NCBI GenBank assembly: GCA_041662445.1
Contig: JBAZSL010000006.1
Coordinates: 1-64,000 of the forward strand
DNA: 64,000 bases
Origin: UASB124 sp041662445
GTDB taxonomy: Bacteria > Babelota > Babeliae > Babelales > RVW-14
Direction: 5' to 3'
The position numbers were made by a program, and so were the translations under genes. Below the pieces are notes generated by a model. The model did not search any database and had not been told where the DNA came from. It saw only the letters and a list, made by a program, of their open reading frames with translations. Positions within the stretch are counted from its first letter, which is position 1, and every line of letters begins with the position of its first letter. Positions 24,093 to 33,681 of this stretch are shown piece by piece.

Positions 24093-24925
24093 ATATACAC
24101 ACCAACTAAAAACGCAGTTAAGTGTGCTCCCAACAGAAGATGTGCGATTGCTCCAAGAGCAAGAAATGGGCCAAACGGAATTCGCGTGGTGCGATCATGG
24201 CCACTCAAGGTAAGATAAAGTATCCCAACCACTAATCCTGTAAGCGAGCCAACGGCAAGACTTGTCCAAGCGCCAATGGGTCCCAAAAATGAACCAATCA
24301 TTGCCAGGAGTTCCATATCACCAACACCAAGCCCATCTTTGCCGGTGCATCGCTTAAAAACCCATGCGATGATCCACAAAATGCCATAACCAATGATGGT
24401 TCCTAGCAAGCTTTGCTTGAGTGAAATGGTGGTGAAGTGTAGATACGATGCGCCTAACCCTAATGGAACCAGCCATAGCGTAAATAGTTGCGGGATAAGA
24501 AGTGATTCAAGATCGGTACGTGTGGCAACCATGAGTGCGCTGATAAAAATAAAGTACGCTGCAAATGACTTTCCTGTATCGGCTAGCAGAGCATCTTTGA
24601 GAAATGTTACATCCGTATCCAAAAATCCATAGGGTGCGATAACGATTTTGTTGAACAACAACGTTACGATGCAGGCAGTAACAATTTCGGTAAAGGGATA
24701 AAGCCATGAAATCGTGGCTTTACAGAAACGGCATTTACCGCGCAGTATAAGCCACGAAATAATAGGGATATTGTCGTACCACGCAATTGTGCGCGTGCAT
24801 GAAGGGCAATGTGACCGCGGAATGAAAATATTGATGCGGTGGATACAACGATGTGCAACAACGTTTAAAAATGATCCCCAACAAAGCCCGCACAAAAATA
24901 CGATACATAAAAGGGTGAAATTCAT
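24089..24925 (-). CDS. pilD: Prepilin peptidase/N-methyltransferase
   Basis: 278 residues. It cleaves and N-methylates type IV pilins and pseudopilins in the inner membrane. The N-terminal GSFLNVVAHR motif and the zinc-site CPSC...CRFC pair (methyltransferase part) are followed by about seven membrane helices. The catalytic Asp motifs are TRTDLESLLIP and GLGVGDMELLAMIG. The start overlaps the end of kdsD (ATGA), so it is the last gene of rpsU-rbfA-kdsD-pilD. Confidence 0.93.
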   Translation of the reverse strand: MNFTLLCIVFLCGLCWGSFLNVVAHRCIHRINIFIPRSHCPSCTRTIAWYDNIPIISWLILRGKCRFCKATISWLYPFTEIVTACIVTLLFNKIVIAPYGFLDTDVTFLKDALLADTGKSFAAYFIFISALMVATRTDLESLLIPQLFTLWLVPLGLGASYLHFTTISLKQSLLGTIIGYGILWIIAWVFKRCTGKDGLGVGDMELLAMIGSFLGPIGAWTSLAVGSLTGLVVGILYLTLSGHDRTTRIPFGPFLALGAIAHLLLGAHLTAFLVGVYI

Positions 24926-25935
24926 AAACCCGCCTTGATTAAATCATGAATATGAACGAGCCCCACAACTTTATTGTTCTCAACGACGACCAATGAGGTA
25001 ATGTTGTGTTCTTCCATCATGCGTAAAGCCGTGAAGGCAAGTGCGTTGGGAGCAATGAACTTTGGATTTTTTGTTGCTATATCCAGTGCGCACGTTTCAA
25101 AAACGTGAGAACCTTGTTCACAGGCGCGTCGTAAATCGCCATCGGTAATGATGCCAAGCAGTGCGTGGTGTCCATCAACGACAACGCAAAGTCCGCGTTT
25201 TTTTGCGGTGATGGTAACCAAAATGTCTTTGAATGGTGTTGCGGGAAGGATGAGGGGTAAAGCTTCGTCTTTATGCATGATCGATGAGACGGTGAGTAGG
25301 AGCCGTTTTCCCAGAGCTCCTGCGGGGTGGTTGCGTGCAAAGTCTTTTTCGCCAAAACCTTTAAGGTTGCTCACAACAACAGCAATCGCATCACCAAATG
25401 CCATCATGGCAGTTGAGCTACTGGTGGGTGCAAGATTGAGAGGACAGGCTTCACGTTCGATGGGTAACGTAATGACGATATCTACTTTCTCGCTGAGTGC
25501 GCCACGCTTACAACACATGAGACAGGTTGTTATTCCGCGCGATGTAAGGAGCGGCAGAATTTGATTAAATTCATCGCCCGTTGCACTTTTGGAGAGGGCT
25601 ATAAAAATATCGTCGGTTTGAACAGCTCCAAGATCGCCATGCAATGCATCACTTGGATGAAGTGAAAATGATGGGATCCCAAGGCTGGAGTGAGTTGCTG
25701 CAAGCTTTTGAGCTACAAGCCCTGACTTGCCAACTCCCGAAAAAATAACTTTACCTTGAGTTTGCAGAATGTGTTCAACAAGCTGTATGGCGTGAGGTGG
25801 AAAATGTTCGATGATAGAAAGAATTGCCTGGGCCTCGGCGCGCAAAATTGAGCACAATGACGCCTGCAGCGTTGTGTTATATTGCTGCTGTGCCTTGCAG
25901 CCTCCAGCACTTTGCTTATCGTGCTGTGCCTGCAT
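24922..25935 (-). CDS. kdsD: Arabinose-5-phosphate isomerase
   Basis: 337 residues. It converts ribulose-5-phosphate to arabinose-5-phosphate, the first step of Kdo synthesis for LPS. The SIS domain (about 50-190) has GKVIFSGVGKSGLVAQKLAA, SLGIPSFSLHPSDALHGDLG and a Ser-rich APTSSSTAMMAFGDA. Two CBS domains follow (about 215-337), with GIITDGDLRRA and HNITSLVVVENNKVVGLVHIHDLI. The ATG has AGGAC upstream. Its presence is evidence for an LPS-type outer membrane. Confidence 0.93.
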   Translation of the reverse strand: MQAQHDKQSAGGCKAQQQYNTTLQASLCSILRAEAQAILSIIEHFPPHAIQLVEHILQTQGKVIFSGVGKSGLVAQKLAATHSSLGIPSFSLHPSDALHGDLGAVQTDDIFIALSKSATGDEFNQILPLLTSRGITTCLMCCKRGALSEKVDIVITLPIEREACPLNLAPTSSSTAMMAFGDAIAVVVSNLKGFGEKDFARNHPAGALGKRLLLTVSSIMHKDEALPLILPATPFKDILVTITAKKRGLCVVVDGHHALLGIITDGDLRRACEQGSHVFETCALDIATKNPKFIAPNALAFTALRMMEEHNITSLVVVENNKVVGLVHIHDLIKAGL

Positions 25936-25943
25936 AGAAAGTC

Positions 25944-26333
25944 CTATTTCTTTTCGTCTTGAACAAGCTCTGATTGGACCTTGTTCAAAAGATCATTAAT
26001 ACGGCGTTCTTTTTCTTTGGCTTTATCATAAAGAAATACAAGATCTGGCGCATAACGTGTTTGCACGCGTTTGGCAAAACTCGAACGTAGAGAAGGCTTG
26101 TAGAGTTTGAGCGTGTCAAGGGCTTTATTAAAAACTTCTTCGCCCGGTTCTGTATAGGTAGAAAAATACACATAGCACACGCCAGAGTTCGGAGAAATAT
26201 CAACCTGCGAAACAAAGATATCGGCGATGGCCGATTCTTTTTCAGTAAGCGCTCGAATGAGCTGTACCATTTCACGAAGGTAAAGCGACTTGCGTCGTTC
26301 TTTTTTAATATCTGAAGCGGGCTTATGTGCCAT
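25944..26333 (-). CDS. rbfA: Ribosome-binding factor A
   Basis: 129 residues. A small KH-type factor for 30S maturation. Features: N-terminal KERRKSLYLREMVQLIRAL, the strand VSQVDISPNSGVCYVYFS, and the C-terminal KRVQTRYAPDLVFLYDKAKEKERRINDLL, close to the family's 'R..P.L.F..D......I..LL'. It lies between rpsU and kdsD with 9-14 base gaps. Confidence 0.88.
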   Translation of the reverse strand: MAHKPASDIKKERRKSLYLREMVQLIRALTEKESAIADIFVSQVDISPNSGVCYVYFSTYTEPGEEVFNKALDTLKLYKPSLRSSFAKRVQTRYAPDLVFLYDKAKEKERRINDLLNKVQSELVQDEKK

Positions 26334-26347
26334 TGAACGGATTTGCC

Positions 26348-26557
26348 TTACAGGAGTTCACTCTCGTACATTTTGATCATGTTGTTTTTGACAGCGCGCA
26401 TCAAGCGTTTGCGACGCTTCTGTGTTGGTGGTTCAAAATAAACTTGGCGCTTAATATCGCGTGAAACACCTTCGCGTTCAAGTTTCTTTTTGAATTGTTT
26501 CAAGCTTCGTTCCAGATTGCCGATTACCTGGATTTCGATATTGTATGTTTTTGACAT
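26348..26557 (-). CDS. rpsU: 30S ribosomal protein S21
   Basis: 69 residues. Matches S21: LERSLKQFKKKLEREGVSRDIKRQVYFEPPTQKRRKRL, the usual basic helical protein. First gene of the rpsU-rbfA-kdsD-pilD operon. Confidence 0.92.
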   Translation of the reverse strand: MSKTYNIEIQVIGNLERSLKQFKKKLEREGVSRDIKRQVYFEPPTQKRRKRLMRAVKNNMIKMYESELL

Positions 26558-26628
26558 AACAGCTGAACACCATCCTTACAAGGGGAATAGAAGATTTAAA
26601 AACAACACACTATTCAAGAATTCTACGT

Positions 26629-26653
26629 AAAAAAGCCACTTTTGTCAAAAGTG
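26629..26653 (-). terminator. Terminator of the 26655-28169 gene
   Basis: On the minus strand: CACTTTT GAC AAAAGTG (26653-26637), then GGC and T6. A seven-base-pair stem with a short loop, immediately after the stop codon. Confidence 0.6.
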
Positions 26654-26654
26654 C

Positions 26655-28169
26655 TTAAAAGATGAAGGTTAGGCTGCCGAGCAGGGTTGTTGAGGTAAAA
26701 ACCCGTTCGCCACTAATGTGTGACTGGACGGCGCCTCCAATGGAGAGTGCCCTGGCCACTTGGTAATCGACGCCAAAGTTAAATTGCTGATTTTTCCATG
26801 CGGTTTGCCGTTTATAACGTGCAAGCCCGCCATTAAAAGATGCCAAACGTGTTGCATTTGGCTCTCTGAGCGAAATGCCGTCCCTTAGGTGTTGCGTGTA
26901 GATGTAATCGCCGTAAAAAGAGAGCCCGCCCAGAAACTGTCCAGCTTTAAGCGAGGCGTTAAAATACCAGGTAGTTCCTGGCCGTTGGCGAATGGTGGTA
27001 CTCCAAGGAATGACACCACTTTGAAAATCGGTTGCCGGACCTGGTGGGATAGGCGGTATGACATCGCTTCTTCCGGTTGAAGGTATGCGGATGCCGTGTC
27101 GTGTTTTACTATCAAGTGGCGTGGTGGCTCCGCCGCCTATGCAGAACTGAAGTGACTGGTTGCTTTCGGGCGTGAGCGGAAAGTCGATGCCGATTGAAGC
27201 CTCAAACGTCAAAAGATAAAAGCCATCGTTACCGGTGGGGACTGAAAATGGATTGTTGGGATTAATTTTTTTGCCTGTTGGGAACCATGATCCAAATGCA
27301 ACATAGGGAACGACTGTTGCGGCAAGATCGCCGGCGTCGTCTTTAAGTTCAACAGGGATGTGCCAGTATGCTTGAAGATGGATATCTTCTGCATCCGTAC
27401 GGCGATACACAGCGGGCGTGGTAGCAAGGGGAAGATTAAGTTCATTGCCAATGGCGCGGAGTTTGTCATCACTAAAAAGCGCGGCATAGAGTTTTTTGGC
27501 GTCCATTTGTTGCTCGGTTATGGTGTCGCCAGCAGCATCAATATTCTCCCTAAATGTGCTTTCAAGCACAATTTGTCGCGGTTTGAATTTTACATCAACC
27601 ACACCGCCTCGTGCTGAAAGCCCAAAGCCACAGTGCATATCAAAATTGAATTGGGTGCGAATGCCAGCCTTTTCGTAATAGGCAGGGGATGAATAGTAGG
27701 CGAAGGTATATTTATAGGGATCAAAGTTTGTTTCAAGGGTGAGATCAACAGAGTCACCTGTAAAGACGCCACCACGATAACGCGATGGGGGTGAGATTTG
27801 AGCATTTTTTGTGATGTCGCTTACTTGCATCTCTGCTATATCAATATTTGGTATTAATTTGCCAGCGGGAATTGCATTCGGTCCAAAAAAGACACCGAAC
27901 ATATTCCATTGGCCCAATCGGTCGCCGGCGGCCACTTTTTTGCCGCAATCATTGCGGACCGTCGATGTTTGTTGGTAAATCGGGGAAATATACCAACGGC
28001 CTTCGCATTTATTTCTTTCTTTATAGTATTTGTCGGCGCCCAAGACGGTATAGATTGGTTGTGTATCAAAAACGTTGTTGAGGGGTGTGCTTGAGCACGA
28101 TGTAACGATCATTGAGATCAACGGCAGCAACATGCATAAGCGCTGCGTAGTTTGAATAAGTAGCTTCAT
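26655..28169 (-). CDS. Probable outer-membrane beta-barrel protein
   Basis: 504 residues. ATG 28169 opens a signal peptide (MKLLIQTTQRLCMLLPLISMIVTSC); TSCSS resembles a lipobox. The mature protein alternates polar and hydrophobic residues in many strands (FNFGVDYQVARALSIGGAV, LTFEASIGIDFPL, GGLSFYGDYIYTQHL), is rich in Tyr/Gly/Thr, and ends in ...LGSLTFIF, with the terminal Phe typical of BAM-assembled barrels. No named family recognised. Single-gene transcript with its own terminator. Confidence 0.75.
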   Translation of the reverse strand: MKLLIQTTQRLCMLLPLISMIVTSCSSTPLNNVFDTQPIYTVLGADKYYKERNKCEGRWYISPIYQQTSTVRNDCGKKVAAGDRLGQWNMFGVFFGPNAIPAGKLIPNIDIAEMQVSDITKNAQISPPSRYRGGVFTGDSVDLTLETNFDPYKYTFAYYSSPAYYEKAGIRTQFNFDMHCGFGLSARGGVVDVKFKPRQIVLESTFRENIDAAGDTITEQQMDAKKLYAALFSDDKLRAIGNELNLPLATTPAVYRRTDAEDIHLQAYWHIPVELKDDAGDLAATVVPYVAFGSWFPTGKKINPNNPFSVPTGNDGFYLLTFEASIGIDFPLTPESNQSLQFCIGGGATTPLDSKTRHGIRIPSTGRSDVIPPIPPGPATDFQSGVIPWSTTIRQRPGTTWYFNASLKAGQFLGGLSFYGDYIYTQHLRDGISLREPNATRLASFNGGLARYKRQTAWKNQQFNFGVDYQVARALSIGGAVQSHISGERVFTSTTLLGSLTFIF

Positions 28170-28218
28170 ACACCGTCTTTCTTTAAAGATAAGACCAAGA
28201 AAAAAAACCTGCTGGTGC

Positions 28219-28248
28219 TTTGACTCCTGCAATAAAACCTAAATACAA
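28219..28248 (+). promoter_or_regulatory. Promoter of the photolyase gene
   Basis: TTGACT (28219-28224), an 18-base spacer, TACAAT (28243-28248), about 80 bases upstream of the ATG at 28330. Confidence 0.6.
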
Positions 28249-28329
28249 TTGACTTATACCATCGCGCAAACAGCAAGGTCAAGAAGCCGACAAAGAAGCC
28301 TTAACGTTCCACAGAACAAGGGAGAGTTC

Positions 28330-29742
28330 ATGAAGCACAAAAGACAACAACGAGCTCTTTTTATATTTCGTCGTGATTTACGCCTTGATGATAATACCGG
28401 GTTGATTGCTGCACTCAAAAAGTCGGAAGTTGTTATTCCCTGTTTTATTTTTGATCCGCTGCAAATATCTCAATGCAATAGGTTCAGAAGCTTGTCTGCG
28501 GTGCAGTTTATGGTTGAATCTCTTCGCGATCTTGATCTAAAACTTAAGCGCCGTGGTGGACGGTTGTACATGTTTTATGGTCCACCTGATACTGTTGTCA
28601 GAAAATTGCTCAATCGTTATCACATCGATCTTGTGTGTATGAATCGTGATTATACACCGTATAGTTGCGAGCGCGATCAACGGATCTTAGATGTATGCGC
28701 ATCGCGTGGTGTTGCTTGTGAATCATATGATGATGTGTTGCTGCATGCTCCAGGATCAATAGTTAAGAATGATCAAACCCCGTACACTATTTTTACGCCG
28801 TTTTTTAAGCGAGCTGTACGTGCCAAGATCAGGCGTCCTGAATCTGTGCCATCGAGTAAGTTTTTTTCTCAAACTATGATAGGTAATAGCCCCTTGTTCA
28901 TGGACACTGTTATGCCGTCGTATAACAAAAATATTTTTGTTCATGGAGGGCGCGGCCATGCGCGTACTATTTTTAAGCATTTTGAAAAATTTATGCATTA
29001 TGCCGTAGAGCATGATTTTCCAGCATTAGAAAAAACAACAGGGCTTTCGGCTCATCTTAAATTTGGTACGTGCTCTGTGCGTGAAGTGTACTATGCCATG
29101 GTACAAAAGTTGGGTTCTTCGCATCCTTTGGTTCGCCAGTTATATTGGCGTGATTTTTTTACCCAGATCGCGTTTCATTTCCCACAGGTGTTTGGGGCTC
29201 CCTTTTATAAAAAATATGAAACACTCTCATGGCAAAATAATAAAAAGAAATTTGCCGCCTGGTGCGATGGAAAAACTGGGTTTCCCATTGTAGATGCAGG
29301 AATGCGGCAGCTTAATGCGACTGGATTTATGCATAATCGTGTGCGCATGATCGTAGCTTCATTTTTGGTAAAAGATCTTCATATTGATTGGCGATGGGGC
29401 GAGCGTTATTTTGCCACTAAACTTGTTGATTATGATCCGGCGGTTAACAACGGTAATTGGCAATGGGCGGCTTCAACTGGATGCGATGCTCAGCCCTATT
29501 TTCGTATCTTTAACCCCTGGTTACAGCAAAAGAAATTTGATCGTGATTGTGTGTATATACAACGGTGGGTTAGGGAGTTGCGCTCTTTGTCACCACGTAT
29601 GATTCATGCCTTGTTTAAGCATCCTAAAGATGCTCCAGTTGGCTATCCGGCCCCAATAGTTGACCATGATTTTGAGGTTCGTGTTGCAAAAGCCTCGTAT
29701 GCAAAGGCTATTTGTAAGGCCAAAAAGCTTGGTGTACACTAG
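28330..29742 (+). CDS. phrB: Deoxyribodipyrimidine photolyase (class I)
   Basis: 470 residues. It repairs UV pyrimidine dimers with light and FAD. The ATG at 28330 follows GGGAGA; the frame extends upstream only from a TTG that lies in the promoter region. N-terminal antenna domain (LFIFRRDLRLDDNTGL, CFIFDPLQ). The FAD/DNA-binding C-terminal half has VRQLYWRDFF, FPIVDAGMRQL, TGFMHNRVRMIVASFLVKDL, WRWGERYF and NNGNWQWAASTGCDAQPYFRIFNP; the last is the family fingerprint. Its presence suggests the cells face light outside their host. Confidence 0.95.
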   Translation: MKHKRQQRALFIFRRDLRLDDNTGLIAALKKSEVVIPCFIFDPLQISQCNRFRSLSAVQFMVESLRDLDLKLKRRGGRLYMFYGPPDTVVRKLLNRYHIDLVCMNRDYTPYSCERDQRILDVCASRGVACESYDDVLLHAPGSIVKNDQTPYTIFTPFFKRAVRAKIRRPESVPSSKFFSQTMIGNSPLFMDTVMPSYNKNIFVHGGRGHARTIFKHFEKFMHYAVEHDFPALEKTTGLSAHLKFGTCSVREVYYAMVQKLGSSHPLVRQLYWRDFFTQIAFHFPQVFGAPFYKKYETLSWQNNKKKFAAWCDGKTGFPIVDAGMRQLNATGFMHNRVRMIVASFLVKDLHIDWRWGERYFATKLVDYDPAVNNGNWQWAASTGCDAQPYFRIFNPWLQQKKFDRDCVYIQRWVRELRSLSPRMIHALFKHPKDAPVGYPAPIVDHDFEVRVAKASYAKAICKAKKLGVH

Positions 29743-29787
29743 AAACCGGGGTTTTTGTAGTTTCCTGCGCATAAAAATGAATGGTTC

Positions 29788-31626
29788 ATGAAAGAGATAT
29801 TTGACGTCATTGTTGTGGGTGGTGGGCATGCTGGTGTTGAAGCTGCCTGCGCCGCTGCTAAAATGGGGTCCAAGACAATCCTTTTAACGCTTGATGTCGA
29901 CAAAGTTGCCACTATGCCGTGTAACCCATCAATTGGTGGACTGGGCAAGGGGCACATTGTTTTTGAGATTAGTGCGCTTGGCGGACTCATGCCACAGTTA
30001 TGTTCCAAGACGTATCTTCAGGCCCGCATGCTCAACACGAGCAAAGGTCCGGCCGTTCAGGGCTTGCGACTTCAAATTGATAAATATGCCTACAGTTCAT
30101 TGGCCAAAGAATATCTATTGAACACGCCAAACCTGTCAGTAGAATCTCACGCCGTTACCGAGCTTCTTGCTCACAATGGTGCTGTACGTGGCGTGCGCAC
30201 CGACCAAGGGCGTGAATTTTATGCGCCGAGTGTTGTTATAACAACGGGAACATTCCTGAACGGTCTCATGCACATTGGCCGTACGCGTTACAAAGCCGGG
30301 CGGCGAGGTGAGCAGGCTGTTTATGGCCTTTCAGCATCGTTGGGACGGGCTATGGGAGTTCCTATTGCGCGTCTTAAAACAGGGACGCCTCCTCGTTTGC
30401 GCACATCAACCATTGACTATACTCAGCTGGAAAAACAGCCGAATGAGCCGCTCGAGTATCTTTACGAATTCGATCCGGTACAGGTGACTGAAAAAATTCC
30501 ATGTTACGTTACGATGACTAATGAAAAGACTCATGATATTATTCGTAACAATTTGCATCTCTCCGCCCTGTATAGCGGCAATATTAAAGGCATAGGTCCA
30601 CGTTACTGCCCCTCAATTGAAGATAAAGTTGGGCGCTATCCCGATAGGACGTCTCATCACATTTTTATTGAGCCAGAAGGTTTGCAGATTGATGAAGTAT
30701 ATCCTGCCGGACTTTCGACCTCGCTTCCACTTGAGGTGCAAAAGGCGTATATACAGAGCATTAAGGGGCTTGAAAATGCCGTCATTACCAAATGCGGTTA
30801 TGCAATTGAGTATGATTTTATACAACCCACCAATTTAACTTCTTGGCTTGAGGCCAAAACCGTCCAGGGTCTCTTTTTGGCAGGACAGATCAATGGTACT
30901 ACCGGGTATGAAGAAGCCGCGGGACAGGGTTTAATTGCAGGTATTAATGCCCATCTCAAACACAGCGGCAAAGAACCTTTTGTGGTGAGCCGTAACGAAA
31001 GTTATATCGGTGTTATGATTGATGACTTGGTGACGCTTGGGGCTGATGAGCCCTACCGCATGTTCACCTCTCGCGCCGAGCGTCGACTTTTATTACGCCA
31101 AGATAATGTTTTTCTTCGTCTTATGCCCTATGGACATCAACTTGGTTTGATTGATGATGCTTTATATCAAAAATTTTTAGGTGAAAAAGAGAGTATTGAG
31201 CGTGGTGTTGCATTAGTTCGAGCTGCAGGTACATCAAGCATGCTTTTTAAAATATTTCATGGAACTGATTTTACGCAGGAAACACGATCCAGTGTAAAAC
31301 AGCTCATGCATCCGTTATGTGCGCAGCATCACGTGTCAACTGATGATTTATCAGCGCGTGTTTTGTTGGGAATACACGCAGAAATCAAATATGATGGATA
31401 CTTGGACAAAGAGCGACGCGAAGTTGAAAAAACTCAGCGTTATCAGGGACTTAAAATTCCGTTAGATTTTGTCTACAAGGATGTGCCAGGGTTAAGTAAA
31501 GAGCTTCAACAGAAATTGAATTTTTATAGGCCAGCATCAATTGCGCATGCACAACTTATTCCGGGTATGACTCCGGCCGCGATATCGGTTCTTATTTTTC
31601 AGGTGAGGATGCGTGAAAAACAATAA
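29788..31626 (+). CDS. mnmG: tRNA U34 carboxymethylaminomethyl-modification enzyme MnmG
   Basis: 612 residues, normal length. With MnmE it installs the cmnm5 group on U34 of certain tRNAs. FAD-binding VVGGGHAGVEAACAAAKMG at the N-terminus, CNPSIGGLGKGHIVFEI, LKTGTPPRL, YCPSIEDKVGRYPDR, LFLAGQINGTTGYEEAAGQG and the C-terminal helical domain with KIPLDFVYKDVPGLSKELQQKL. It overlaps sufB by 14 bases. Confidence 0.96.
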   Translation: MKEIFDVIVVGGGHAGVEAACAAAKMGSKTILLTLDVDKVATMPCNPSIGGLGKGHIVFEISALGGLMPQLCSKTYLQARMLNTSKGPAVQGLRLQIDKYAYSSLAKEYLLNTPNLSVESHAVTELLAHNGAVRGVRTDQGREFYAPSVVITTGTFLNGLMHIGRTRYKAGRRGEQAVYGLSASLGRAMGVPIARLKTGTPPRLRTSTIDYTQLEKQPNEPLEYLYEFDPVQVTEKIPCYVTMTNEKTHDIIRNNLHLSALYSGNIKGIGPRYCPSIEDKVGRYPDRTSHHIFIEPEGLQIDEVYPAGLSTSLPLEVQKAYIQSIKGLENAVITKCGYAIEYDFIQPTNLTSWLEAKTVQGLFLAGQINGTTGYEEAAGQGLIAGINAHLKHSGKEPFVVSRNESYIGVMIDDLVTLGADEPYRMFTSRAERRLLLRQDNVFLRLMPYGHQLGLIDDALYQKFLGEKESIERGVALVRAAGTSSMLFKIFHGTDFTQETRSSVKQLMHPLCAQHHVSTDDLSARVLLGIHAEIKYDGYLDKERREVEKTQRYQGLKIPLDFVYKDVPGLSKELQQKLNFYRPASIAHAQLIPGMTPAAISVLIFQVRMREKQ

Positions 31627-32959
31627 TTTTTCCGGCAACGGTCTTAATGAATCTATTGTTCGTGATATTTCAGCGCGCAAAAAAGAGCCTTCATGGATGC
31701 TTGAGCGTCGCTTAGAGGGTCTTGCGCATTTTCAGCAAACGCCGCTTCCCTCGTGGGGTCCTGATCTTACTGCGCTTGATCCCAATGATATTTGTTATTA
31801 TCTCAAGCCGGTTGAGCGTCAAGCACATAAGTGGAGTGATGTTCCAAGCGACATTAAAGAAACGTTTGAAAAGCTTGGTGTGCCGGAGGCAGAAAAAGAG
31901 TATCTTGCAGGCTTAAGTGCTCAATACGAATCAGAAGTTGTTTACCACAACCTTAAGGCTGAATGGGCGGAGAAGGGCGTTGTTTTTGTTGATACAGAAA
32001 CCGGTCTTCGTGAGCATCCCGATCTTTTTAAGAAATTTTTTGGATCAGTGGTTGCTGTTAATGACAATAAGTTTGCTGCGCTTAATACCGCATTATGGAG
32101 TGGCGGTAGCTTTATTTATGTGCCAGCAGGGGTGCAGGTAACTATTCCTCTTCCAGCGTTCTTTCGTATTAATGCGGAGAAAATGGGTCAGTTTGAACGA
32201 ACGCTCATTATTGCTGATGAAGGGAGCTTGGTGACCTATATTGAGGGATGCACCGCTCCTGCATATGCCTCTCATGCATTGCATAGTGCCGTTGTTGAAA
32301 TTATTGCGCATAAAAATTCGCGCGTGCGGTATTACACCATCCAGAATTGGTCAAAAAATGTCTATAACCTTGTTACCAAGCGTGCAGTAGCGCATGAGCA
32401 TGCTTTGGTTGAATGGATAGATGGCAATTTTGGTAGCAAAGTTACTATGAAATATCCGGCGGTTGTTTTACAGGGAGAGGGCGCCCGTGCCGACATTTTG
32501 TCAATTGCACTTGCAGGTAGCCAGGGGCAGATTCAAGACGCCGGAAGCAAAGTTATCCATAAAGCACCGCATACGAGTTCACGCATTATTTCAAAGTCGA
32601 TAAGTTCGCACGGAGGGCGCACAAGTTACCGTGGCCTTGTTGCTATTGATTGCGCGGCCTCCTTTTCAAAATCTTATGTGCAATGTAACGCGCTCATGCT
32701 TGATAGTATGTCGCGGTCTGATGCGTATCCAGTGATTGACGTGCACAATAACCAGATTGATGTTGGGCACGAAGCAACGGTAAGTAAATTAGATGATGAA
32801 CGATTATTTTATCTCATGAGTCGTGGCTTTGATGCCAATGCGGCACGAACGCTTATCATTAATGGTTTTATTGAGCCATTTGTTAAGCAACTGCCCATGG
32901 AATTTGCGATTGAAATGAATCGTCTTATAGAACTTGAAATGGAAGGTTGTGTTGGATGA
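31613..32959 (+). CDS. sufB: Fe-S cluster scaffold protein SufB
   Basis: 448 residues. The start is GTG 31613 with AGGTGAGGAT upstream, inside the end of mnmG. It matches SufB: GVPEAEKEYLAGLSAQYESE, LNTALWSGGSFIYVPAGVQV, YFRIN, EGCTAPAYASHALHSAVVEI, RVRYYTIQNWSKNVYNLVTK, and the C-terminal beta-helix with HNNQIDVGHEATVSKLDDER and FYLMSRG. Works with SufC (at 14897) and SufD. Confidence 0.95.
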   Translation: MKNNNFSGNGLNESIVRDISARKKEPSWMLERRLEGLAHFQQTPLPSWGPDLTALDPNDICYYLKPVERQAHKWSDVPSDIKETFEKLGVPEAEKEYLAGLSAQYESEVVYHNLKAEWAEKGVVFVDTETGLREHPDLFKKFFGSVVAVNDNKFAALNTALWSGGSFIYVPAGVQVTIPLPAFFRINAEKMGQFERTLIIADEGSLVTYIEGCTAPAYASHALHSAVVEIIAHKNSRVRYYTIQNWSKNVYNLVTKRAVAHEHALVEWIDGNFGSKVTMKYPAVVLQGEGARADILSIALAGSQGQIQDAGSKVIHKAPHTSSRIISKSISSHGGRTSYRGLVAIDCAASFSKSYVQCNALMLDSMSRSDAYPVIDVHNNQIDVGHEATVSKLDDERLFYLMSRGFDANAARTLIINGFIEPFVKQLPMEFAIEMNRLIELEMEGCVG

Positions 32960-33681
32960 GTATGGCCGAACCGGGACAACAAAAGCTTACCATCTATATT
33001 GGTGCGACTACAGATGAGACACTTTCATTACGATCTTTGCTCGCAGAACAAATGGGTGTTGCTTCTTTTAGTGATTTGGCGGTATCAATCATTATTGCAC
33101 CATCAGTTGAGGTCACTGTTTGCGATGATGTGCACGAAGAGCTTGTAAGTGAGTATGTGCGTCATGAGATTGAATTTGTGATACACCGCTATGGCGTGCT
33201 TAATTATCGCAGTTCTGTTGTTACTTCAACGATCAAGAAGTTTCATAAAAATATTATTGTTCGTCTTATGGGACAACGTTCATCTGCTGATATGAAATAC
33301 GCTTGGTATGGTGATGGCGAAAATGCGCTTGCTTTTTCAGCCGTACAAGACCACCAGGCAGCATCAAGCCGTAGCCGTATAGAAATCCGTGGTGTTCTTG
33401 ATGGGCACGCGGAATTTTCTTGTAAAGGATTAATCAAAGTTGCGCGCACTGCTGTGGGAACAATCGCAGAGCAATTGAGCAAAAATCTTATGCTGAGCAA
33501 AAATGCTCATGTTGTTACTACACCGCAACTTGAAATTGAAACAAATGATGTTCAATGTCGTCACGGCGCAGCCATAAGCACGTTATCTGAAGATCAACTG
33601 TTTTATTTGCAGGGACGAGGCTTAACGTTGCAGCATGCGCGACAAATGTTTGTTCAGGGTTTTCTTCTTAATGGCCGTTAA
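32956..33681 (+). CDS. sufD: Short SufD-like scaffold subunit
   Basis: 241 residues, clearly shorter than usual SufD (about 350-430). ATG 32956 overlaps the sufB stop (ATGA). The right-handed beta-helix part (about 85-190) and the C-terminal segment are recognisable: LEIETNDVQCRHGAAISTLSEDQLFYLQGRGLT..HARQMFVQGF, the SufB/SufD ending. The N-terminal domain is reduced. No sufS or sufU is visible next to it. It overlaps the convergent HD gene by 14 bases. Confidence 0.88.
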   Translation: MSMAEPGQQKLTIYIGATTDETLSLRSLLAEQMGVASFSDLAVSIIIAPSVEVTVCDDVHEELVSEYVRHEIEFVIHRYGVLNYRSSVVTSTIKKFHKNIIVRLMGQRSSADMKYAWYGDGENALAFSAVQDHQAASSRSRIEIRGVLDGHAEFSCKGLIKVARTAVGTIAEQLSKNLMLSKNAHVVTTPQLEIETNDVQCRHGAAISTLSEDQLFYLQGRGLTLQHARQMFVQGFLLNGR